From Pelagomonas calceolata (taxonomy: Eukaryota > Sar > Pelagophyceae > Pelagomonadales > Pelagomonadaceae): DNA of 64,000 bases. Below the pieces are notes generated by a model that was given only the letters and a program-made list of their open reading frames with translations, was not told the origin of the DNA and ran no database searches. This document shows, in pieces, positions 57,629 through 64,000 of this stretch; within the stretch, counting starts at the first letter, position 1, and every line of letters starts with the position of its first letter. The stretch covers positions 1,302,001 through 1,366,000 of the forward strand of contig CAKKNE010000004.1 in the NCBI GenBank assembly GCA_918797485.1. Reading direction: 5' to 3'. A program made the position numbers and the translations under genes.

Positions 57629-58819
57629 ATGGCTCGGTGCCTTGCTCTCCTGGGATGGCTGCACGCCGCCCAAGCCCTGCAGCAGGCGCCGATCACGCTC
57701 CTGAGCGGCTTCCTGGGTGCGGGCAAGACGACGCTCCTCGAACGCCTGTTAAAAAATGACGACGGTCTGAGGATCGGGTGCCTCGTGAACGACGTCGCGT
57801 CCCTGAATATTGACGGTGCCATAGCCGAGACCGCGTCGAATGACGATGCCTTCGTGGTAACAATGTCGAACGGCTGCGCGTGCTGCACGGCGCGCGACGG
57901 CCTCGTGGAGGGCGTGCGGCAATTAAGAAGGGCGGCGGCCTTCGACCACATCGTGGTCGAGGCGACGGGCGTGGCCGAGCCGGCGGCGATGCGCGACGCG
58001 CTCGCGGGTTGCGGCGGGCTGGACACGCTCGTGACGGTGGTGGACGCGTCGGTCTTCGCGCAAGGGTTGTGGGCCACGGGCGCGCGCGTGCTGGAGAGGC
58101 GGGATTTGGGTCTGGACGGCCTGGCCTCGGTGTACGACGTACTAAGCTCGGCGGGGTTGTGGCGCGGCGTCGCGGACCTGCTGGCGGAGCAGGTCGAGTG
58201 CGCGGACGTTGTGCTCCTCAACAAGGTCGACGCAGCGTCGGACGAGGACGTGGTTGTTGCTGAGAACATTTGTAAAGCGTTGAACCCCGACGCTATCATT
58301 CACAAAGTGACGCGCTGCGACGTGCCGCTGGACGAGGTCCTCGGCGTCATGCGCGGCGCCGGAAAGGCGGCCGACGTCGTCGCCGCGGCGCCCGCGGCAT
58401 TCTTCGCCCCGACGCTCGCGCGGCCGGCGCGCCTCGACGCCGCGACGCACGTCTACGAGCGCGGCCGGCCCTTCTCGCCGGCGCGCTTTGCCGAGGCGGT
58501 CGAGGCCGGGGCGCTCTCGGAGGCCTACCGCTCGAAGGGGTCGCTCTGGCTCGCGGCGGCCGCGGAGCGGGCCTACGCCTGGTCCCAGGCCGGCGGCGCG
58601 CGCGGCGCGTCGCCCGCGGGGCCGTGCGGCATCTGGGCCGGCGCGCCGCGGACGCAGCTGGCCTTCGTCGGGGCGCCGGGCACGGACTTTGAAGCCATCG
58701 ACGCGGCGCTCGACGCGTGCCTGCTGGGCGACCGCGAGCTCGCCTTATACGACATGACGCCCGACGACGAGCAGCGCGGATGGAACTTCCCCGTGCCCGA
58801 GTCGCTGTTAAGTGGATAG
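57629..58819 (+). CDS. CobW/COG0523-family GTPase (metal chaperone type)
   Basis: 396 residues. A short signal-like or transit lead (MARCLALLGWLHAAQALQ) precedes the G domain: Walker A ITLLSGFLGAGKTTLLERLL, metal-binding CxCC in SNGCACCTARDGLVEG, Walker B-like DHIVVEATGVAEPAAM, and NKVD in VVLLNKVDAAS. The C-terminal domain has RPFSPARFAEAVEAG and RSKGSLWLAAAAERAYAWSQ. Family members load zinc or cobalt into client enzymes using GTP. The N-terminal lead suggests an organelle (perhaps plastid), since cytosolic ZNG1-type proteins lack it. Convergent with the next gene, 42 nt between stops. Confidence 0.88.
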   Translation: MARCLALLGWLHAAQALQQAPITLLSGFLGAGKTTLLERLLKNDDGLRIGCLVNDVASLNIDGAIAETASNDDAFVVTMSNGCACCTARDGLVEGVRQLRRAAAFDHIVVEATGVAEPAAMRDALAGCGGLDTLVTVVDASVFAQGLWATGARVLERRDLGLDGLASVYDVLSSAGLWRGVADLLAEQVECADVVLLNKVDAASDEDVVVAENICKALNPDAIIHKVTRCDVPLDEVLGVMRGAGKAADVVAAAPAAFFAPTLARPARLDAATHVYERGRPFSPARFAEAVEAGALSEAYRSKGSLWLAAAAERAYAWSQAGGARGASPAGPCGIWAGAPRTQLAFVGAPGTDFEAIDAALDACLLGDRELALYDMTPDDEQRGWNFPVPESLLSG

Positions 58820-58861
58820 TCATAAAAAGAGTAGGCGGCGCGGACATGAGAGATAGGTAAA

Positions 58862-60418
58862 TTAGTAGCGAATTTGAGAGAAGGCCCACGAGAGCGCGAG
58901 CCCGAGCGCCGCGGGCAGGGCGCGGCCCGGCCCCGCCGCGAGGGCGCCGTTCGGGGCGACCGGGAGCCCGTTGTTGGAGAAGACGTCAAACGTGTCGCCG
59001 TCGGCGGGGACGTCCGACGTGCCGCCCGGGAAGATGACCGCCGCGCCAGAGTCGAGCGCGAACGCCCCGCCCTGCACCTTTCCGACGTCCACGAAAACGG
59101 GCTCGCCCGCGGGCGACAGCTGCAGGTTCACGATTGTCATGGATCCGACGCGGTCCTCGTACTTGTCGAGCGACACGGTGCCCGAGAAGCCCTCGAAGTC
59201 CCCCAGGTCCTCGATCGCGTCAAAGACCTCTTCGGGGTCCTGGCGGTCGGCGGCCTCCATCGTATCGAGCGCCTTTGCCAGCGTGTACACGGCGTCGACA
59301 ATCTGCGGGCCGTAGCCGCCCAGGGTCGCGGCGTCGCCGTCTCCGTCGCAGTAGCGGCCTTCCACCGGGTCGCCTTCACAGACTGTCGCGTCGAGGCCGG
59401 CCGCGCGCGCATCCAAAAACGTTTGGGCGACCGTTCCGGTCGTGTCGACCGTCTCCCGCGGCAGGAGTAGGCCCCGCGCGCCGGCGACGGCGTCGGCGCT
59501 CGCCGTCCCGTCGCTACCCAGGAAAAGGTCGTCCGAGAGCCACGCGGACAGGAGCCCGTAGCCGGCACCGCTGCACTTCCCGGTCTGCGCGATGCGCTCG
59601 TAGAGCGTGCGCTGGTCCGCCGGGCGCGCGGCGATGTAGATGATCCGGGCGCCGGTCGCCACGATCGCGTCGAGCACGCCGTCGGCGACGGCCGCGCTCA
59701 TACCCTCGAAGCGGACGCCCGGCCGGCCTCCTGCCGTGCACGCAGCCGCGGTCCCCGCTTCCTTCACGCACGCGTCTCCCAAAATCGTGCCGCCGTCGGC
59801 CTCGATGCCCTTGCCGAACTGTATCGCGGCGTCCGACGCCCACGCGTCCGAGGAGTCGTAGACGATAGCAACACGGGCCCAGCCGTAGTGCGACGCAACG
59901 GCCGCGAGAGCCTCGTTGCGCACCTTTTCGGGGCTCGAGAGGCGGACCAGATTCTGACAGTACACGTCCGTCCCCGTCGACGCCTCCGACATGACAACTG
60001 ACCCCGAGCCGATCGCATAAAAATGGATGAAAAGCTCTGCCTGCTCGACGCACTCATCGCTGCCCGGGCCGATCGACGCCACGGGGTGCACCGGCAGCGT
60101 CCCCCACGCCGTGCGCATCTCCTGGTCGCCTGGCCCGCAGCGCGAGGAGTTGTAGGACAAGGGATAGGGCACGAGCTGCGTGTCCGGCAGCAGGTTGTCG
60201 AACGCGCCGTCGCTCTTGTCGTTGATCGCGTCGATCGCCGCCCGCGCCGCGTCGCACTCCTCGCGCCGAACGTGATCGCCCCCGACATCGGGCCGATAAA
60301 GCAAAGAGTCCTCGCGTGTGCCCGTGTCACAGAAGAGCGCAACGGCTACGGTGTCGGCGGCGGACGGGGCCGCCGCGACCAGGAGAGGCAGCAGCAGAGA
60401 GCAGAAGGCCATGGCCAA
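58862..60418 (-). CDS. Secreted receptor-family ligand-binding (periplasmic-binding type 1) protein
   Basis: 518 residues. Signal peptide (MAMAFCSLLLPLLVAAAPSA) followed by a type 1 binding-protein fold of the LivJ/ANF-receptor kind: ECDAARAAIDAINDKSDG, VASIGPGSDECVEQAELFIH, VVMSEASTGTDV, WARVAIVYDSSDAWASDAAI, ARIIYIAARPADQRTLYERI, GPQIVDAVYTLAKALD. No kinase, channel or GPCR part follows; the C-terminus is a 15-residue hydrophobic stretch (ALPAALGLALSWAFS) with QIRY after it, possibly a GPI-anchor signal or short anchor. It may bind an amino acid or related ligand outside the cell. Inference: an orphan sensor or scavenging protein. Confidence 0.8.
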   Translation of the reverse strand: MAMAFCSLLLPLLVAAAPSAADTVAVALFCDTGTREDSLLYRPDVGGDHVRREECDAARAAIDAINDKSDGAFDNLLPDTQLVPYPLSYNSSRCGPGDQEMRTAWGTLPVHPVASIGPGSDECVEQAELFIHFYAIGSGSVVMSEASTGTDVYCQNLVRLSSPEKVRNEALAAVASHYGWARVAIVYDSSDAWASDAAIQFGKGIEADGGTILGDACVKEAGTAAACTAGGRPGVRFEGMSAAVADGVLDAIVATGARIIYIAARPADQRTLYERIAQTGKCSGAGYGLLSAWLSDDLFLGSDGTASADAVAGARGLLLPRETVDTTGTVAQTFLDARAAGLDATVCEGDPVEGRYCDGDGDAATLGGYGPQIVDAVYTLAKALDTMEAADRQDPEEVFDAIEDLGDFEGFSGTVSLDKYEDRVGSMTIVNLQLSPAGEPVFVDVGKVQGGAFALDSGAAVIFPGGTSDVPADGDTFDVFSNNGLPVAPNGALAAGPGRALPAALGLALSWAFSQIRY

Positions 60419-60835
60419 AAAAGAATTACAGCCGGCTTCTTCTCCTGGCGTCCGCCAAGTCTGCTTTGCAGCTAAGATACCAGCCCGCCGCCGGCGTCCA
60501 CACGCGGCTGCGGCGGCCGCCGCGGGCAGCCTTTGGGCAGCTTTGCACGTGGGTCAGGCTGTTCTTGGTCGTTTTCCGAAATTCCCTAATTGATTCCATA
60601 TATCAATACATATGGTCCTCTGAGCGGCTCTGCCGCGCATCTGCGCGCACCGGCGGCAGCCCATGGGTCTAGTTGCGTGCAGCACAAGCATGCCATGTGA
60701 GAATCCGGCCAAATGGCCGCGTGCGCGCCGTCCTAACGCTAATTTCCATTGTCGATCTACTGCGGGCAGCTTCGAAGCACAGCACATCTACTGTCGGTGC
60801 TGCGCTTGCCTCTCTCCACATTGTTCCGCAGCTTC
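60419..60835. other. Divergent intergenic region
   Basis: 417 nt between two secreted-protein genes. GGGCAGC boxes occur near 60525, 60536 and 60765; an A/T-rich patch ATTGATTCCATATATCAATA lies near 60588-60607. No coding sequence supported. Confidence 0.5.
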
Positions 60836-62389
60836 ATGAAAAGTATGCGCCTCGCCGCGCTCCTGCTCGCCGCCCGCGCGGCCTCGGTCGCCGGCCAGAT
60901 CCTCCCCGCGGCGGCCGCGTTCGGCGCTGACCTCGTCGCGTACTACGCGTTCGACGAGGGGTCGGGCTTCGACCTGAAGGAGGCAGTGTCCGGGCAACTC
61001 GACGGGAAGGTGCTGTACGAGGCGGAGGATCAGACGGTATATTCTCAGCCCAACTGGCAAACGGACGATCGCTTCGGCAATGTGATCTCGTGCGGCTCCG
61101 CAACCACGCTGCAGAAGGACACGCTCGAGCTCGCCGACGTCGACTACGGCAAAAACGGCAAGTTCGCGATAAACGTGTGGTTCCGCCACGACAAGGAGAA
61201 CTTCCCTGACTTGCACAAGGAGGTGCTTTTTGGCCACGGCGACCCGGAGTTATCCGCAGGGTGGAGTGCGAACCATGTGCATGTGTGGTTGGAGAAGGGG
61301 TACCTGGGTACCGACAGCGAGAAGTACGCAGCAATCTACGACAAGGACAACACCATCCGCACCCTCCTGGGCGACTCGAACGACCCTCCGTCGTACACCT
61401 GCCCGTACTGCGAAAGCCTCGGGCTCTCGGAGACCGATACCGAAGCGTCGGGTCTCACGTGCGGGTCGAACCCCAATTGCTGGAGTCATCGCGGGCAATA
61501 TCTCGACACGCTGCCCGGCGAGCACGCCGCCTTCGAGACAGGCGGCGCGTGGCACATGTACACGCTCACCACGCACCCGGAGGGCGGCAAGGGCTTCTCG
61601 GTGTACGTTGACGGCAATTTGGTCGCGTCGCAGCCCTACAACGGCAAGGGCGTCAACGCAATGGATCATCAAACGCGGGGCGGATTTGATTTCTGCTACG
61701 AGTGCCCCGAATTTGCTGACTATTGGAAGCCCGTATACCAAGACAAGACGACTAAGGATTCCTGCGTGGACGACGATGAAATGGTGCAACGGGGGATGGC
61801 TGACCATCAGGGAGTCGCGTTGCCGAATCCCGGGGCGTGCGCGACGCTCGCATTGATGCATGATACGAGTTCAGTGACGACGGCCTATTGCCTCAACCCC
61901 TCGATATATGCCGGCTGCTGCGCGAGCTGCTCAGGCCTCAATGGTTACGACAGCCAGTGGACCCCCGTACGCGGGGCCGCGGGGGCTTCGACGGCAGACG
62001 AGGAGCTGTTCGCCCGAGGTGGCGACCCGATCGACCCGATCGGGCCGATGCGCTTCTGCGGCCGGCTCGCCGCCTGGGGCGATGCCTATACGAAGGCGAC
62101 GCAAGGCTACTGGAAGGACACGACGACCGCGAGTGGAAACGACCTCGGGTGGCACAAGGACCGCTACTTCCTGGGCAAGCTGGCGCACGCGTCCTTCTAC
62201 TCGACGGCGATGTCGCAGACGCAGGTCCAAGCCCTGTACCAGAGCTACCTCGACCACGACTTCCTGGCGACGCCCGCGCCTTCGGCGAGGGCGACGCCCC
62301 CGCCGAAGCCCGCGTCCGACGGCGCGCGGGCGGTCGCCCTCGGCTCCCTGGCGGCGCTCGCCGCGGGCCTCGCCGCGCTCCTCCTCTAG
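60836..62389 (+). CDS. Secreted LamG/concanavalin-type protein with GPI-type C-terminus
   Basis: 517 residues from ATG 60836 (an alternative Met lies three codons on). Signal peptide (MRLAALLLAARAASVAG), then a laminin-G/concanavalin-like start (LVAYYAFDEGSGFDLKEAVS), FAINVWFRHDKENFPDLHKE and VYVDGNLVASQPYNG. Several Cys pairs (YTCPYCESLG, GCCASCSGLNGYDSQW) suggest disulphides. A Pro/Ala stalk (TPAPSARATPPPKPASDG) leads to a C-terminal hydrophobic run AVALGSLAALAAGLAALLL with nothing after it, the classic GPI-attachment signal with likely omega site near SDGA. Likely a cell-surface glycan-binding protein. Confidence 0.8.
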   Translation: MKSMRLAALLLAARAASVAGQILPAAAAFGADLVAYYAFDEGSGFDLKEAVSGQLDGKVLYEAEDQTVYSQPNWQTDDRFGNVISCGSATTLQKDTLELADVDYGKNGKFAINVWFRHDKENFPDLHKEVLFGHGDPELSAGWSANHVHVWLEKGYLGTDSEKYAAIYDKDNTIRTLLGDSNDPPSYTCPYCESLGLSETDTEASGLTCGSNPNCWSHRGQYLDTLPGEHAAFETGGAWHMYTLTTHPEGGKGFSVYVDGNLVASQPYNGKGVNAMDHQTRGGFDFCYECPEFADYWKPVYQDKTTKDSCVDDDEMVQRGMADHQGVALPNPGACATLALMHDTSSVTTAYCLNPSIYAGCCASCSGLNGYDSQWTPVRGAAGASTADEELFARGGDPIDPIGPMRFCGRLAAWGDAYTKATQGYWKDTTTASGNDLGWHKDRYFLGKLAHASFYSTAMSQTQVQALYQSYLDHDFLATPAPSARATPPPKPASDGARAVALGSLAALAAGLAALLL

Positions 62390-62526
62390 GAGGGAACCTC
62401 GCCCGCAATTTGACCCGCGGCTCCGTCCGACCAAGTCCCAGGACGTCGAGCTGCCCTCGTCCGAACTGACCCCCGCTGCACGAATAATTTAAGTAACAAC
62501 TTGAACATTAAGGACACACACCACGC

Positions 62527-63591
62527 CTAGCGCGTGGCATTCCCCTGGCGGCACCACGCCCTCCCGAGCTCTCCGTCGACGGCGCTCGGCTCGAAGGCGT
62601 GCTCGCCGCGCTTCGGGTAGACCGTCACCTCGCCGAGGAAGAATGATGCGCCCGCGTCGAAGAGGTCGATTCGCGCGAAGTCGAGCCCCCGCGCGAGGCC
62701 GTCGCACACATCCCTGGCCTGACGGACGCGCGCCGGCGCGAGGCCGGCGCCCGCGGGCTGGCGGTCCACGGCCACGGGGAGGCGGCGCCCCGAGCGCGGG
62801 TCGTGGAACGTGTCCCGCTTCCGCGCCCCCCGCGGCCGGCCGCTCGCCGCGTCGAAGCGGTGCGTCACGTGCTGGACGAGCGCCGTGCGGCCGCGGAAGG
62901 CGAAGCACTTGACGTCGTCCGCCGGCGTCGCGCCGTCCGTCCGATAGACCAGCCGCTCCGCGACGACGCCGGGCGTCAGCTTGGAGTATGCCCACTGCGT
63001 CACGTCGTACATGGTCCGCGTCCAGCGCGCGCACAGCGTCGCGAGGAGCTCGGGCGTGACGCGCGACCCCGGCGCGAGCCGCCGCTCGCCGCAGGGCTTG
63101 TGGCCGACGACGCGGCCGCCCTCGACGAGGACGAGGCAGCCCGTCGTGTGGGTCGCCTTGAAGGCGTAGGCGTCCGCGCCGATCTCCGGCACGGCGCACG
63201 TCTTCGAGGCGAACAGGACTTCGGGCGTCCGGACGCCGCGCAGCTCCGCCCAGCGCTTGACCAGTTGTTTGTCCGTGAGCGCCGCGAGGACGGGCCGCCG
63301 GTCGCGGGCCATGCGCGCCTTGACCAGCTCATTAAACGACGGCGGCCCCGCGGCGCACGCGGGCGCCAGGAACGCGGGCTCGTCGGCGCCCGCCGTCGCC
63401 GCGCGCGCGAGGTGCGCCAGCAGCTTCGTGTCGTTGTTGCTCCTGTAGAGGTAGGCCGGCATGCGGTTCGCCGCCAGGGCCCCGACGGCGGGCGAGCGGA
63501 CCGCCAGGTCCTTCACGCAGCAGCGCAGGTAGTAGGCGAGGTAGAGGAGCGCCGCGACCAGTGTTGTACTGCGCGGGCAGCCCATGGTCAT
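62527..63591 (-). CDS. TupA-like ATP-grasp family protein, type II membrane
   Basis: 354 residues. ATG 63591 gives an N-terminal signal anchor (STTLVAALLYLAYYLRCC). The body follows the TupA-like ATP-grasp pattern: LTDKQLVKRWAELRGVRTPE, ADAYAFKATHTTGCLVLVEG, VYRTDGATPADDVKCFAFRG, DGLARGLDFARIDLFDAG and FFLGEVTVYPKRGEHAFEPS, the last being the metal/ATP-side E-x-T-x-Y-P segment. In bacteria, TupA makes teichuronopeptide; in algae relatives are often Golgi-type proteins in polysaccharide or glycoprotein assembly. The frame is open to 63780 but upstream sequence lacks resemblance. Confidence 0.8.
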   Translation of the reverse strand: MTMGCPRSTTLVAALLYLAYYLRCCVKDLAVRSPAVGALAANRMPAYLYRSNNDTKLLAHLARAATAGADEPAFLAPACAAGPPSFNELVKARMARDRRPVLAALTDKQLVKRWAELRGVRTPEVLFASKTCAVPEIGADAYAFKATHTTGCLVLVEGGRVVGHKPCGERRLAPGSRVTPELLATLCARWTRTMYDVTQWAYSKLTPGVVAERLVYRTDGATPADDVKCFAFRGRTALVQHVTHRFDAASGRPRGARKRDTFHDPRSGRRLPVAVDRQPAGAGLAPARVRQARDVCDGLARGLDFARIDLFDAGASFFLGEVTVYPKRGEHAFEPSAVDGELGRAWCRQGNATR

Positions 63592-63841
63592 TTTACGCGG
63601 CGTCGCAGTGCCACTTTTGCTCTGCACTCTGAGCTGGGCCAGACAGGTCAGGACAAGACAGAGAATTGCTCTGCAGAGCGAAGTCTCCGAGCGAGCCACT
63701 CGGGGACGCGATACGCAATCCCAGGCTGGTCCCGCAGTTGAACCCGCACGCAAGGAGCCCTGAGCTGGATGGCTCTCCACTCACTCAGTGTGCGAACAGC
63801 AAAGTGCCGGCTCACCGGTCGCGAACAAAAAAAAAGGAAGG

Positions 63842-64000
63842 ATGCGCCCCGCGACGCTGCTCCTCTGGGCAGCCTTCGCCACGCGCCCCGCGCCGGTGCG
63901 AGGCGTGGGCAGCGCCCCCAACCCGGCCCCGGCGCCCCAGCCGCGCCCGACGCCGCGGCCCGTGCCCCGGCCCACGCCCCGGCCCGTGCCCCGGCCCACG
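63842..64000 (+). CDS. Secreted PT/PR-repeat protein, N-terminus only (runs off the right edge)
   Basis: ATG 63842 begins a signal peptide (MRPATLLLWAAFATRPAPVR) followed at once by PRPTPRPVPRPTPRPV repeats still continuing at the edge. The same repeat forms the stalk of the HECT receptor at 5.4-6.5 kb, so another surface protein of that class is possible. Divergent from the TupA-like gene, 250 nt apart. Confidence 0.6.
   Translation, partial: MRPATLLLWAAFATRPAPVRGVGSAPNPAPAPQPRPTPRPVPRPTPRPVPRPT

Noticed and set aside
1-64000. Prokaryotic or viral origin of the window
   Set aside because: Spliced introns, secretory multidomain proteins, HECT, PARP, PHD and MYND genes, no operons and no ribosome-binding sites point to a eukaryotic nuclear genome.

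Overview
The window is nuclear DNA of a GC-rich, gene-dense eukaryote, most likely a stramenopile alga close to the pelagophytes (Aureococcus or Pelagomonas type). The evidence is mixed. Genes sit on both strands without operons, with monocistronic spacing of about 75-600 bp. Most genes have no intron. Almost all introns that do exist are short repetitive elements with terminal inverted repeats CTGTGTGG...CCACACAG flanked by 8-bp target duplications. This is the introner-element type described for Aureococcus. The proteome (vacuolar pyrophosphatase, PIG-M, paladin, dynactin-like hexapeptide protein, HECT, PARP, UCH, PHD, MYND, a plastid-type AxA-F presequence) is eukaryotic. The species call is inference; no search was possible.

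Layout. 0-2.8 kb: divergent H+-pyrophosphatase (runs off the left edge) and PIG-M, then a small basic protein. 3.3-18.5 kb: a block rich in ubiquitin and ADP-ribose signalling genes. It holds a single-pass membrane protein with LNR, BspA and PT-rich ectodomain and a cytosolic HECT ligase; an ankyrin protein; a RING-TRAF-SPRY ligase; a TPR methyltransferase; a UCH deubiquitinase; and a second single-pass protein joining a TauA-like binding domain, CUB and EGF modules to an intracellular PARP domain. 18.9-29.7 kb: PDZ-like protein, paladin phosphatase, thymidylate-synthase-like protein, GNAT, PHD-FkbM fusion, MYND/RINGv/TPR protein, CbbX-like AAA ATPase and COPI-associated membrane protein.

30.2-40.3 kb is one very large ABCA-type transporter whose ectodomain carries a C-type lectin domain. 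Its reading frame is only restored by removing four introners. 40.4-47.6 kb holds a plastid-type small protein, a tail-anchored FkbM methyltransferase, an ankyrin protein, a dynactin-like hexapeptide protein and a coiled-coil protein. 48.0-52.9 kb is the most striking region: three tandem paralogues of an uncharacterised family, broken by nine introns, no two at the same position. 54-64 kb carries an FAD oxidoreductase, a low-complexity protein, a CobW GTPase, a secreted ligand-binding protein, a LamG-like probably GPI-anchored protein, a TupA-like ATP-grasp protein and the start of another PT-rich secreted protein.

Two non-coding signals recur. A 24-25 bp motif (GCTAGTGTCTTAC, 4 nt, CCGCTAGCT) lies upstream of eight genes, oriented with the gene in each case, and looks like a promoter element. 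A second motif (TGTTACGGTGCTAGGACTAG then a G/C hairpin) lies 20-85 bp downstream of three stop codons. Exon joins were worked out by hand from frame, splice dinucleotides, target duplications and family motifs. Start codons are mostly the methionine that gives a plausible signal peptide or family N-terminus.
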